Assembly: GCA_902550285.1 (NCBI GenBank)
Contig: CACCYQ010000001.1
Location: 39,617-103,616 of the forward strand
From: an uncultured Pelagibacteraceae bacterium
GTDB lineage: Bacteria > Pseudomonadota > Alphaproteobacteria > Pelagibacterales > Pelagibacteraceae
DNA: 64,000 nucleotides
Reading direction: 5' to 3'
A model generated the notes under the pieces. That model was given only the letters and a program-made list of their open reading frames with translations, searched no databases and was not told the DNA's origin. A program made the translations under genes and the position numbers. This document shows, piece by piece, positions 1-9,852 of the stretch (positions within the stretch are counted from its first letter, which is position 1; each line of letters opens with the position of its first letter).

Positions 1-2
1 AT

Positions 3-575
3 CAACCATTTTTAAATAAATTTTTAGATGAAAGCTTTATCTTAGGTGGAGTTAATTTACATAATAGCGTAAGAGAAATTTTAACTAACACAACTACGTC
101 AGGCAAACTTAATACGACAAGTATGTTTGAATCTTATGATTTGCTAGCGGGAACAAAAATAAATAATAATTTTTTAATACCTAACTTTGGAACAACATTT
201 GGTTTATCAATTACCCCTGGATATAGTGAAAATAAATTTTATCATTGGAATACAAAGACAGCCAGTAATATATCTGTTTTCCTTGATGATGATTATAAGT
301 TTAATTTAGCAGAAAATTATCAACTTAATCTTGGATGGATTTTAGATCTTAGACATATGATTTTAGGTAAAGATCAAGATTATGAAATTAATGGAACTAG
401 TGCTAGTTATTCTCAAGATGAAAACTTAATTAAAGAATTAACTTTAGCAACAAATTTAGGTTTTGAAAAAAAAATAGCAAACGAACATTTTTTTAAATTT
501 TATTTAGACAGCACAATCAGTACCCAGGAATTAATGAGCTTTTCAGGAAATTTTACTTATAAATTTGCCTTTTAA
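3..575 (+). CDS. C-terminal part of an outer-membrane/autotransporter-like beta-barrel protein, truncated by window start
   Basis: Frame is open upstream of the listed ATG at 123 to the window edge (QPFLNKFLDESFILGGVNLHNSVREIL...); alternating beta-strand pattern and terminal Phe (TYKFAF). Confidence 0.6.
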   Translation, partial: QPFLNKFLDESFILGGVNLHNSVREILTNTTTSGKLNTTSMFESYDLLAGTKINNNFLIPNFGTTFGLSITPGYSENKFYHWNTKTASNISVFLDDDYKFNLAENYQLNLGWILDLRHMILGKDQDYEINGTSASYSQDENLIKELTLATNLGFEKKIANEHFFKFYLDSTISTQELMSFSGNFTYKFAF

Positions 576-638
576 ATTTATCAATAATTTTGAATACTTT
601 TAATTGAATTAAAACTAAATTCCTTTAAAAAGCAAAAA

Positions 639-2897
639 ATGTTTTTAATAAGAAAAATACTCATCTTATTTTTTTTTCTACTTTCAATTCCTAATTCATT
701 TGGAGCTCCAGTAACTCTTGTCCATACAACGCAGTTTAATGATGGTCCTAGTCCAGGTGGTATCGAATTTAACAAAGATGGAACAAAAATGTTTATAGTT
801 CATTATACAAAAGATACAGGTGATGATTATGAGGCAATTTATGAATATGATTTATCTACACCTTTTGATTCTTCTGAAAGTTCAAGAACTTACACCGGAG
901 ACAGCGAAAGATGTGTTTTAGGAGATGGCACCAATGGTATAGATACCAATAACAATGCTGTTCTTTATGATTTGGAATTCAGTAGTGATGGAATGAAATT
1001 ATTTACTAGCAGTAGAATAAATGGCGATGGTACGAATGAGGACATACTTTACAGATTTGATTTAACTTCTCCTTATGATGTTTCAACTTGTTCTTATGTA
1101 ATGGAAACTACAGATCTTGAAACTGACGCTAATATCAATGGAAGTAAAGCTGGAACTTTTGATTTAGAGGCAACTCCTGATAAAAGTAATGATCACAGAC
1201 TACAAGCTTTAGAAATTAATGATGACGGTACTAAATTATTTTTAGCTTGGATGGATTTGGTCTCTACCAATACTAGATTATTAGAGTATAATTTAACAAC
1301 TCCATATGACATAACAACACTCCAACTTGTAACGAATGCCGGAATTTTAATAGGTTCGGGTACCACAACTGATGTAATTAATCCTGCTGGAATGAGATTT
1401 AGTGCAAATGGAAAAAGAATTTTTGTTGTTAGTCACCAAAATGGTAGCCAAGGTGTTAGTCAGATTTCTCTTACAAATGCTTATGATACGTCTTCATTTG
1501 TTTTAGATGGTAAATATAGTTTAAAAGGTTCAAACAACCAACCAAGAGGTATTGGATTTAGCGCAAATGGTTTAAAAATGTACGTAGGAAGTGATACAAG
1601 CGGAGGTTATGGCACAACTAGAATTTACGAATATGATTTAGTTTGTCCTTTCAATATTATTCAAGGAAAATGTCCTCCTATATCAGAAAATAGTAACGAG
1701 ACAGGTGTTGCTGAAGCACAAATAGAACTTGCAAGAAAAACAATTGAATATTCTACAAAGACAGCTTTAAATCGACTGAAATGGATTAGAAGAAACAAAG
1801 ATAAACAAAATTTAACAAACCAAAATATAAAATTTAATTTTTCAAATCAAATGCTTGCCTCTCTTACTGAAGCATTGAAAGTTTCTACTTTAAAAAATAA
1901 AGAAAATAAAAATCAAGATGTATTTTATTGGAGCGAAGGTAGTATTTCAATGGGAAGAGTAGGAGATACTAATATTTCATTATCAAAAGAAATTAAGACT
2001 AACTCAATTACGATTGGGGCAGATAAATTTATTGATGATAACGCAATACAAGGAGTTGCATTTAGATATGGCAAAGATGAAGCGGATGTTGGTTCAGAAG
2101 GTAGTAATGTAGATATGGATGCTTATAATGTCATGCTTTATTACTCTGTTCCTAAAACAGAAACTAAATATTTAGACACTATAATTGGAGTAGGAAGACT
2201 TAGAACAGATATTACAACAGCATACGATGGTAAAAAATCAGCAGGTGATAGGTTTGGAACACAATTATATGGAACAGTAAAAATTAAAGATGAGATAAAA
2301 AAAGATAATCTTACATTGATTCCATCTGGTCAAATTGATCTTGGCTATACTTTATTAAACTCCTATATAGAATCTGGGCCTAGCGCAAAAAATTTTGATA
2401 AACAAGGCATACAATCAAAGAACGTAAAATTAGCTATTGCCGCCGTTGATAAATTATTAACTGAAAAATATACTTTGAAAAGACATGGAAAGCTTGAATA
2501 CAAAGCTGACTTGCACCGGTCATCAAGTTTAAAATATTCTTATGTTTCAGACGGAACTAAAATTGACACGAAATTACAAACTGGTGCATTACATAATATT
2601 AATGGAGAGATTGGTTTTGATTTAATTTTTTCAGATAATTATAGTGTTTTCGTTATCTATGAGAGAAGTCATGCATTTGGTTCAGGATATACTGATCAAA
2701 TACATATCGCTTTAGGCTACCTTCCCTACAAAGATACAGAATATGCATTTTTATTAACTGGTTCAGAAAACCTCATGTCTCAATTTAAAATTAACAAAAA
2801 TATTAATGGTTATGACATTAGCTTTAATTTAAATGACGATTTATCTAATTTAGGAAACAACCGAGAAGCAAGTATAAATTTAAATAAAGTCTTTTAA
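639..2897 (+). CDS. Surface protein with propeller-like N-terminal repeats and autotransporter-like C-terminal barrel
   Basis: Signal peptide (MFLIRKILILFFFLLSIPNSFGAP), repeated 'F..DGTKMFI/L' motifs, linker 'LNRLKWIRRN..NLTNQNIKF', barrel-like C-term ending in F; paralogous to 26615 and 29215 genes. Confidence 0.75.
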   Translation: MFLIRKILILFFFLLSIPNSFGAPVTLVHTTQFNDGPSPGGIEFNKDGTKMFIVHYTKDTGDDYEAIYEYDLSTPFDSSESSRTYTGDSERCVLGDGTNGIDTNNNAVLYDLEFSSDGMKLFTSSRINGDGTNEDILYRFDLTSPYDVSTCSYVMETTDLETDANINGSKAGTFDLEATPDKSNDHRLQALEINDDGTKLFLAWMDLVSTNTRLLEYNLTTPYDITTLQLVTNAGILIGSGTTTDVINPAGMRFSANGKRIFVVSHQNGSQGVSQISLTNAYDTSSFVLDGKYSLKGSNNQPRGIGFSANGLKMYVGSDTSGGYGTTRIYEYDLVCPFNIIQGKCPPISENSNETGVAEAQIELARKTIEYSTKTALNRLKWIRRNKDKQNLTNQNIKFNFSNQMLASLTEALKVSTLKNKENKNQDVFYWSEGSISMGRVGDTNISLSKEIKTNSITIGADKFIDDNAIQGVAFRYGKDEADVGSEGSNVDMDAYNVMLYYSVPKTETKYLDTIIGVGRLRTDITTAYDGKKSAGDRFGTQLYGTVKIKDEIKKDNLTLIPSGQIDLGYTLLNSYIESGPSAKNFDKQGIQSKNVKLAIAAVDKLLTEKYTLKRHGKLEYKADLHRSSSLKYSYVSDGTKIDTKLQTGALHNINGEIGFDLIFSDNYSVFVIYERSHAFGSGYTDQIHIALGYLPYKDTEYAFLLTGSENLMSQFKINKNINGYDISFNLNDDLSNLGNNREASINLNKVF

Positions 2898-2938
2898 TTT
2901 TTATTATTAAGATTAAACTAAAATTTAAAGGAGTATCT

Positions 2939-3313
2939 ATGAGCTATCAATGGGACAACAAAAAACCAACTGCACAAATGCTAGGCAGATGGCAACCATT
3001 TCACGATGGTCATTATGCTTTATTTGAAGAAATTATAAAAAAAACTGGCCAAGTTTGTATTCAAATAAGAGATGTACAAGGTGTAGATGATAACCCTTTT
3101 GATTTTGAAACAGTAAAGAAAAAAATAGAAGAAAAGTTAAATCCTAAATACGAAGGTAGATTTAAAATTATGTTAGTGCCCAATATAACAAACATTTGTT
3201 ATGGCAGAGGGGTTGGTTATAAAATAGAAGAAATAGTTATGCCTGAAGAAATACAAAAAATTTCTGCAACTAAAATTAGAGCTAAAATGCGAGAGGATGG
3301 AGATTTAAAGTGA
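2939..3313 (+). CDS. Cytidylyltransferase-like nucleotidyltransferase
   Basis: HxGH-type motif 'GRWQPFHDGHYALFEE' and 'ISATKIRAKM'; RBS aaaggag. Confidence 0.7.
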   Translation: MSYQWDNKKPTAQMLGRWQPFHDGHYALFEEIIKKTGQVCIQIRDVQGVDDNPFDFETVKKKIEEKLNPKYEGRFKIMLVPNITNICYGRGVGYKIEEIVMPEEIQKISATKIRAKMREDGDLK

Positions 3314-4161
3314 ACGAAAGACTTAAGTCGATAGTAGATTTAGAAAAATATCCAATCTATGACTTAAATTCTCCAATAATTAAAAATTTAATCAAAAGAT
3401 GCAAAGAAGAACTAGACCAATTTAGTTGTTCCACTATACCTAATTTCATTTTACCAAAATCATTAGAGATAATGAATTCAGAATTAGAAAAACAGTTAGA
3501 TGAGGTTTATATGTCTAAAGAAAGTATAAACGCTTATTTGTATGCTGAAGATGATCCAAAATTACCTAAGGATCATCCAAAAAGAACTTTTATGAATAGA
3601 TACAACGGATATTTAAATTCTGATTGTTTTCCTAAAAATTCTGAAATGAAATATCTTTATGAAACAGATGAACTTTTAAAATTTGTATCTGCATGCTTAG
3701 GAGTTTCTCCAATATATAGATGGGCTGATCCTTTAGCTTGTCATGCTTATAATGTTATGGAGCCTGAAGGAATACTTCCTTGGCATTTTGATAGTTGTGA
3801 ATTTACATTAAGCTTAATGATTCAAAAACCAGAGAAAGGTGGAATATTTGAATACTGCCCAAATATAAGAGAACCTGGTAATGAAAATTTTGACGAAGTT
3901 AAAAAAGTTTTAAATGGTGATAGAGCACGAGTTAAACAATTAAAATTAGAACCAGGTGATCTGCAAATATTTAAAGGAAGATTTACTTTACATAGAGTTA
4001 CAAAAATAGAAGGGCAAAAATCAAGATACATGTGTATACCAGCTTATGTTTTAGATCCCTGGAGAGTAAACACTCCAGAACATTCAAAAGCAATTTATGG
4101 TAAAGTGTTACCAATTCATTTAGAGAGAAATGTTGCTAGATCAGATGGCCTAGCAGATTGA
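3310..4161 (+). CDS. 2OG-Fe(II) oxygenase-like protein
   Basis: 'WHFDSCEFTLSLMIQKPEKGGIFEYCP' with HxD and distal 'LHRVT'; GTG start overlaps upstream stop. Confidence 0.6.
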   Translation: MNERLKSIVDLEKYPIYDLNSPIIKNLIKRCKEELDQFSCSTIPNFILPKSLEIMNSELEKQLDEVYMSKESINAYLYAEDDPKLPKDHPKRTFMNRYNGYLNSDCFPKNSEMKYLYETDELLKFVSACLGVSPIYRWADPLACHAYNVMEPEGILPWHFDSCEFTLSLMIQKPEKGGIFEYCPNIREPGNENFDEVKKVLNGDRARVKQLKLEPGDLQIFKGRFTLHRVTKIEGQKSRYMCIPAYVLDPWRVNTPEHSKAIYGKVLPIHLERNVARSDGLAD

Positions 4162-4175
4162 TATGAGAATTAATT

Positions 4176-4373
4176 ATGATAAAAAAATCTAAAGAGCATT
4201 TAGATTTAGTAAACGAGACTTATATTAAACATTTTAAAGTTGCATTTAGTGTTAGTAGCTTAATGATTATAGGAGGCTTCCAAGCAATAATTCACGCAAT
4301 ATGTCCCGCAATATTTCAGACTTCTGCAAGTGACAAGATAAAAAAATTACACGAAAAAATTTCTAAAAGATGA
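4176..4373 (+). CDS. Small DUF6356-like protein
   Basis: 'HAICPAIFQTSASDKIKKLHEKI' pattern. Confidence 0.55.
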   Translation: MIKKSKEHLDLVNETYIKHFKVAFSVSSLMIIGGFQAIIHAICPAIFQTSASDKIKKLHEKISKR

Positions 4374-5317
4374 AAAGCAATATTAAAAATGTTGCTGTTG
4401 TTGGCACAGGGGTAATTGGAACTGGATGGATAATTAGATTTTTAGCTCATAATAAAAAAGTTGTAGCTTTTGACAAAGATCTTAAATTGAAAAAGAGAAT
4501 AATTGCAGAGATAAAACGTACTTGGCCTTATGTAAAAAAATTATTCAATAAAAAAAAATTAAATCTAAAAAATTTTATTTATGTTACTTCTGTTGAAGAA
4601 GCTTTAAAGGAAGCAGATTTTATTCAAGAATGTGCATCTGAAAACTACAAAATCAAAACAAAACTGATGAACGTAATTGGTAATTATGCAAAACCAAATG
4701 CTATAATTTCATCAAGTTCATCTGGGTTACTTCCAACAAGAATATATTCAAAATGTAAAAATCCAGCTCGTACCATGATAGCACATCCATTTAATCCAGT
4801 TTATATGTGCCCTGGCGTTGAAATTGTTCCAGGTAAAAAAACAAAAAGAAAGTTTTTGAATGAAGCTAATAAATTTTACAAATCTATCTCGATGAATCCA
4901 ATCATGGTAAAAAAAGAATTACCAGGTTATCTATCAGATAGACTCCAAGAAGCCTTATGGAGAGAAGCATTACATATAGTAAACGAAGGATATGCTACTA
5001 CAAAAGATTTAGATAGAGCAATTGAAGATGGTCCTGGCCTAAGATGGTCATTAATGGGAACTTTCCTAACATTTCATTTAGCAGGTGGTAAGGCTGGTAT
5101 GAAACATATGTTAGAACAATTTGGGCCTGCGTTAAAATTACCTTGGACAAAACTGAAAGCTCCAAAACTTTCAAAAAAACTTTCTTCAAGAGTTATTATT
5201 GGCACTAGAAACCAAGCAAAAGGCAAATCAGTAGAACAATTATCAAAAATTAGAGATGAATATTTAGTTAAACTTCAGAAGTTAAGAAAAAAATATGAAG
5301 ACAAGATAAGAAAATGA
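4370..5317 (+). CDS. L-carnitine dehydrogenase-like 3-hydroxyacyl-CoA dehydrogenase family protein
   Basis: Rossmann 'VAVVGTGVIGTGWIIRFLA', 'AHPFNPVYMCPGVEIV', 'GLRWSLMGTFLTFHLAGG'. Confidence 0.75.
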   Translation: MKSNIKNVAVVGTGVIGTGWIIRFLAHNKKVVAFDKDLKLKKRIIAEIKRTWPYVKKLFNKKKLNLKNFIYVTSVEEALKEADFIQECASENYKIKTKLMNVIGNYAKPNAIISSSSSGLLPTRIYSKCKNPARTMIAHPFNPVYMCPGVEIVPGKKTKRKFLNEANKFYKSISMNPIMVKKELPGYLSDRLQEALWREALHIVNEGYATTKDLDRAIEDGPGLRWSLMGTFLTFHLAGGKAGMKHMLEQFGPALKLPWTKLKAPKLSKKLSSRVIIGTRNQAKGKSVEQLSKIRDEYLVKLQKLRKKYEDKIRK

Positions 5318-5332
5318 TAGTAATAAAATATC

Positions 5333-6106
5333 ATGAATGTCTTGGTCAAAAATTTGGGTAACGGCATAAAAAACATAACAATAAACGATCCAAAAACATA
5401 TAATTCGCTATCTTTTGCAACTTTAAGATCTCTTTTAAATACTTTTAAAAGACTTGATAAAGACAACAATACAAAAGTAATAATTTTGAATGGAGCCGGC
5501 AAAGGCTTTAGTGCAGGTCATAACCTGAAAGAAGTAAAATCTTTAAAAGTAAGATCAAAATATCTCAAACTGTTTAATCTTTGCTCAAAATTAATGATCC
5601 AAATAGTTGAAGGAAGAAAACCAGTTATAGCAAAAGTGCATGGAGCAGCTTATGCCGCTGGATGCCAACTAGCAACAAGTTGCGACTTGGCTTACAGCAC
5701 TACTAATGCAACATTTGCAACTCCTGGAGTTAATATTGGATTATTCTGTAGTACACCAATGGTTGCCGTTAGTAGAAAAATTAGCAGAAAGAGAATGATG
5801 AAAATGCTTTTAACTGGTGAACCCATTAATGCAAAATATGCAAAAGAAATAGGATTGATTAATGATTGTTTCTCAAAATCGAAACTAAATAAGGAAGTTT
5901 TAAAAGTAGCCAAAACAATTGCATCCAAATCAAATTTAACAATTAAGATTGGAAAACAAGCTTTTTACAAACAATTAGAAATGCCGTTAAGAAAAGCTTA
6001 CGCATATACAAGTAGAGCGATGACTTTAAACATGATGTCAGTTGATGCTCATGAGGGTATATCGGCGTTTTTAAACAAAAGAAAACCTAAATGGAAAAAT
6101 AAATGA
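5333..6106 (+). CDS. Enoyl-CoA hydratase/isomerase family protein
   Basis: 'GAGKGFSAGHNLKE' and 'VHGAAYAAGCQLATSCDLAYS' crotonase motifs. Confidence 0.85.
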   Translation: MNVLVKNLGNGIKNITINDPKTYNSLSFATLRSLLNTFKRLDKDNNTKVIILNGAGKGFSAGHNLKEVKSLKVRSKYLKLFNLCSKLMIQIVEGRKPVIAKVHGAAYAAGCQLATSCDLAYSTTNATFATPGVNIGLFCSTPMVAVSRKISRKRMMKMLLTGEPINAKYAKEIGLINDCFSKSKLNKEVLKVAKTIASKSNLTIKIGKQAFYKQLEMPLRKAYAYTSRAMTLNMMSVDAHEGISAFLNKRKPKWKNK

Positions 6107-6570
6107 ACGATGATCAAGTAAAAGAAATTCTAAAAAATTCTAAAACAATTGCAATGATCGGTGTAAGTTCCGAAAAGAAAGGCGAAGATCCAAAAAACTT
6201 AAAAAGAAAACCAGCAAATGTTGTTATGAAATATATGCAAGATTTTGGTTACAAAGTAATACCTGTAAACCCTTTTGCCAAAGGAGAAGTTATAAATGGA
6301 GAAACAGTAGTTGAAAGTTTAGATAATATTTCTGAAAAAATAGATATAGTCGATGTATTTAGACCATCAAAAGAAACACCAGGTTTTGCTAAAGAAGCCG
6401 TTAAAATTGGAGCTAAAACTCTGTGGCTACAGTACGGAATTCAGAATGAGGAAGCTAAGAAAATTTCTGAGGAAGCTGATGTAAAATACATAGATAACAA
6501 ATGTATTAAACAAGAATACCAAAAATTATTTCAAAAATCTAACCCGGTATTTCCAGTATTAAAAAAATAG
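6103..6570 (+). CDS. CoA-binding domain protein (YccU-like)
   Basis: 'IAMIGVSSEKKGEDP..VMKYMQDFGYKVIPVNP'; 'LWLQYGIQNEEA'. Confidence 0.75.
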   Translation: MNDDQVKEILKNSKTIAMIGVSSEKKGEDPKNLKRKPANVVMKYMQDFGYKVIPVNPFAKGEVINGETVVESLDNISEKIDIVDVFRPSKETPGFAKEAVKIGAKTLWLQYGIQNEEAKKISEEADVKYIDNKCIKQEYQKLFQKSNPVFPVLKK

Positions 6571-7139
6571 TGAAAAAAATTTTATTTTTCCTTTTTTTGT
6601 TTCAAACATCAGTATTAGCCCAGAATCTTGAAAAGGCATATTTTGCAGGAGGATGTTTTTGGTGCATGGAAGAATCTTTTGAAAAAAAAGAAGGAGTAAT
6701 TCAAGTAATTTCAGGTTATTCAGGCGGTGATACAAAAAATCCAACATATGAAGAAGTTACATATGGAAATACCGGACACTTTGAAGTTATTGAGATTATT
6801 TATGATAAAAATAAAATTAATTTTAAAGATCTGTTAGATCATTTTTGGATTAATATTGACCCATTTGACTCAAGAGGTCAATTTTGCGATGTAGGATATA
6901 GTTATAGATCAGTTGCATTTTATCAAACAGTTGATCAAAAGGACGATATAAAGAGATCAATAGTAAAATTAGAGAAGAAATTTAATAAAAAGGTAGTTAC
7001 ATTCATAAGAAAATTTGATGAATTTTATAAAGCAGAAGAATATCATCAAGATTATTATAAAAAAAAATTTTTAAACTATCTTAAGTATAAAAATGCTTGT
7101 GGAAGAGAAAAAAAATTAAATAAGATTTGGAAATCATGA
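6570..7139 (+). CDS. msrA: Peptide methionine sulfoxide reductase A, predicted exported
   Basis: 'AYFAGGCFWCMEESFEKKEGV...GYSGG' with N-terminal signal peptide; GTG start. Confidence 0.9.
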   Translation: MKKILFFLFLFQTSVLAQNLEKAYFAGGCFWCMEESFEKKEGVIQVISGYSGGDTKNPTYEEVTYGNTGHFEVIEIIYDKNKINFKDLLDHFWINIDPFDSRGQFCDVGYSYRSVAFYQTVDQKDDIKRSIVKLEKKFNKKVVTFIRKFDEFYKAEEYHQDYYKKKFLNYLKYKNACGREKKLNKIWKS

Positions 7140-7705
7140 AAAAGATTTTTTTAGTTTATGGTCATTATAATGACAAATCTTTTAATGCAGCAATAAAAGA
7201 TACATTTATAAAGACAGCAGAAGAGAATGGTCATAAAATTGATTGCGTAGATTTATATAAGGAAAAATTTGATCCAGTATTTGCAGGTGAAAAACCTTCT
7301 TCTGAAGTTTTAGATCATAGAAAAAGAATTGAACAATGTGATGTTATTACTTTAGTTGCACCCATCTGGAACTTTAGAATGCCAGCAATACTTGAAGGAT
7401 GGATTGATAAAGTTCTGGCTCCACCATGGGCATTTAGTTTTAAAAAATTGTTTGGTAATTATGGTTATCCCGTGGGAAACTTGAAAGGAAAAAAAGCAAT
7501 TGTATTTTGCACTTATGGATCTCCTCAATTCGCAATAAGAACATTTTTTTTAAATATGCCTACTAAAAGACTTAGAAGAGGAGTCTTCAATATATGCGGA
7601 ATAACAGATGTAATATATAAAAGGTATTTTGCGGTACCATTTGTAAGTGATGAGAAGAGAAAAAAATTTTTAGAAGATGTTAAAAAAACTGTAAAAAATA
7701 TATGA
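7136..7705 (+). CDS. NAD(P)H dehydrogenase (quinone)/flavodoxin-fold protein
   Basis: 'VYGHYNDKSFNAAIKDTF', 'VTLVAPIWNFRMPAILEGWIDKV'; internal ATG at 7136 overlaps msrA stop (ATGA), preferred over TTG at 7127. Confidence 0.75.
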   Translation: MKKIFLVYGHYNDKSFNAAIKDTFIKTAEENGHKIDCVDLYKEKFDPVFAGEKPSSEVLDHRKRIEQCDVITLVAPIWNFRMPAILEGWIDKVLAPPWAFSFKKLFGNYGYPVGNLKGKKAIVFCTYGSPQFAIRTFFLNMPTKRLRRGVFNICGITDVIYKRYFAVPFVSDEKRKKFLEDVKKTVKNI

Positions 7706-7709
7706 GTAA

Positions 7710-8963
7710 ATGATTTATATAATTGGCTCAGGTTTTTCGGGGTTAACCACAGCATACGCATTAAATAAAAAAGGAATAAAATCTACTGTAATTTCTCCAG
7801 GAGAAAAATATAAAACAAAAAATATTTCTTTAATAAAATATTTATTAAAAAATAACGGAGAAATTTTAAACAATTCTAATTTTTTATCAAAAAAAATTAA
7901 TAAATTAAATAAAGCTAATGTAATTAATTGCAAATATTTGCTTTCACATATGGACGGTGGACAATCAAATATATGGGGTGGTGTAGTTGGTAATATTGGT
8001 GAGTATAATTATAATGATAGCCATATAAAAAAAAGTGAAATACTAAAATATAAAAAAGAAATAATAAATTTATTAAAAATAATAAACATTAAATATATAA
8101 AAAAAAAGAACAAAAAAATAAATAGTTATTTATTAGAAAAAAACTATTCAGTATCAAAAAAGGATGTTTCAAATTTAAAAAGGTATTTATTAAAAAAAAA
8201 GGTAATTTTTAAAAATAATTTATTCGTAAAAAAAATTGATTTAAAAAAATCTATATTAAAGATTCACGATATCAAAACTAACGATCAAATTAGTTTACCT
8301 TATACAAGGCTATTTTTGTCATGTGGTCCGATAGAAACATCTAAATTAATATTAAATTCTATTAAAAATATCAAAAAAATAGTTTTAAAAGAAACCCAAC
8401 ATTTTTATGCTTTAATTAAGGTTAATCATAATTTAAAAAGTCGCTTTTTTGATGCAAAATGTGGAAAGTATAAATTTTCTTGTCAACTTTATTCATTAAA
8501 AAATATTGTAGGTTTATTTTTTAAAAACTATTTAAAGAATTTAAATAGTTTTAATAAAAACAAATTCTTTATTGGACAATGTTATCTTCACTCTAATTAT
8601 TCCGGTAAAATAAATATTTCTAAAAAATCTAACAAATTTATAATAGAAGGAAAACCAAATTTAAGATTTAATATATCTCAATTTAAAACTGATATAAAAA
8701 AATTTAATAAACAAAATAAAATTTTAAAGATAAAAAAATTATTTTTTAATAAAATTGGCGCCTCAAACCATTTGGGTGGCTCGATACCAGTTACTAATAA
8801 TAAGAATATTAAACTTGGAGTCAGTAAATTTGGTAAATTGAACAATCAAAAGAATATATATATTTCCGACTCTTCAATACTTAACGATATAGACATTTCG
8901 CCAATTACAATATTTTCATTAAATAACATTTTAAGAATGATACTTAGTAATAAAAAAATATAA
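7710..8963 (+). CDS. FAD-dependent GMC-like oxidoreductase
   Basis: N-term 'IYIIGSGFSGLTTAYAL' and C-term 'GASNHLGGSIPV..YISDSSILNDIDISPI'; Lys/Asn-rich. Confidence 0.6.
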   Translation: MIYIIGSGFSGLTTAYALNKKGIKSTVISPGEKYKTKNISLIKYLLKNNGEILNNSNFLSKKINKLNKANVINCKYLLSHMDGGQSNIWGGVVGNIGEYNYNDSHIKKSEILKYKKEIINLLKIINIKYIKKKNKKINSYLLEKNYSVSKKDVSNLKRYLLKKKVIFKNNLFVKKIDLKKSILKIHDIKTNDQISLPYTRLFLSCGPIETSKLILNSIKNIKKIVLKETQHFYALIKVNHNLKSRFFDAKCGKYKFSCQLYSLKNIVGLFFKNYLKNLNSFNKNKFFIGQCYLHSNYSGKINISKKSNKFIIEGKPNLRFNISQFKTDIKKFNKQNKILKIKKLFFNKIGASNHLGGSIPVTNNKNIKLGVSKFGKLNNQKNIYISDSSILNDIDISPITIFSLNNILRMILSNKKI

Positions 8964-8972
8964 TAGAACCAT

Positions 8973-9803
8973 ATGGATAAAAAAAAGTGCATCATAACAG
9001 GTAGCAATGGATATTTAGGAAAACAATTATCAGTAATATTTAAAAAATATGGTTGGCAAGTAGTAGAGTTATCAAGCTCAAATAAAGATGATCAATTTAA
9101 TTTTAATTTGAAAAATTTAGAAAATTTTAAATATAATGTGCTCGAAAAATGTAATTTATTAATTCACACAGCTTACGATTTTTCAGCAAACAGTTTAGAG
9201 AAAAGTATTTCAACAAATGTCAATGGATCAGAAAAATTATTTTATTTTGCAAAAAAAATGAATGTAGAAAAAATAATTCATATATCATCTTTAAGTTCTT
9301 TTAATAAAGCAAAATCTATTTATGGAAAAACAAAAATAGAAATAGAAAATGTTTCAAAAAAATATGGTGTAATTAATTTAAGAGCAGGACTTTTTTTTGG
9401 AGGAGATTCAAAATTAATAGAAAAAATTAGTAATATTTGTAAAAAAATTCCAATCATTCCTTTAATTGGCAATGGTAGTTTTAAGTTACATTTATGTCAC
9501 TATGAAGACTTGTCAAACTTTATAATAAATATTTATAATGACAAAAATTGTGATTTATCAAAAATTTATTATTGTTGCTCTAAAACAAGCATAACGTTTA
9601 AACAGCTAGTTAAAAAAATTTCTAATAATAAATTAACAATCCCAATACCAGTATATTTTATCATTATTTTTTTAAAAATTATTGAAATAATAAAAATTAA
9701 ATTGCCTCTAAATTTAGATAATCTTTACGGATTGATAGTATATAATGATGAGATAGAATTTGAAAATTCTGATAAATATAAAATTCTTTTTAGAACTTTA
9801 TAG
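8973..9803 (+). CDS. NAD-dependent epimerase/dehydratase
   Basis: 'CIITGSNGYLGKQLSVIF', 'IHISSLSSF..YGKTKIEIE' SDR pattern. Confidence 0.8.
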   Translation: MDKKKCIITGSNGYLGKQLSVIFKKYGWQVVELSSSNKDDQFNFNLKNLENFKYNVLEKCNLLIHTAYDFSANSLEKSISTNVNGSEKLFYFAKKMNVEKIIHISSLSSFNKAKSIYGKTKIEIENVSKKYGVINLRAGLFFGGDSKLIEKISNICKKIPIIPLIGNGSFKLHLCHYEDLSNFIINIYNDKNCDLSKIYYCCSKTSITFKQLVKKISNNKLTIPIPVYFIIIFLKIIEIIKIKLPLNLDNLYGLIVYNDEIEFENSDKYKILFRTL

Positions 9804-9852
9804 TTTGTTGATTCAAGTTTAAACATCACTTTTTTTATGGTAAAAAATAAAA

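Noticed and set aside
581-775. 64-aa minus-strand ORF
   Set aside because: Antisense to the signal peptide region of the 639-2897 gene, no coding support
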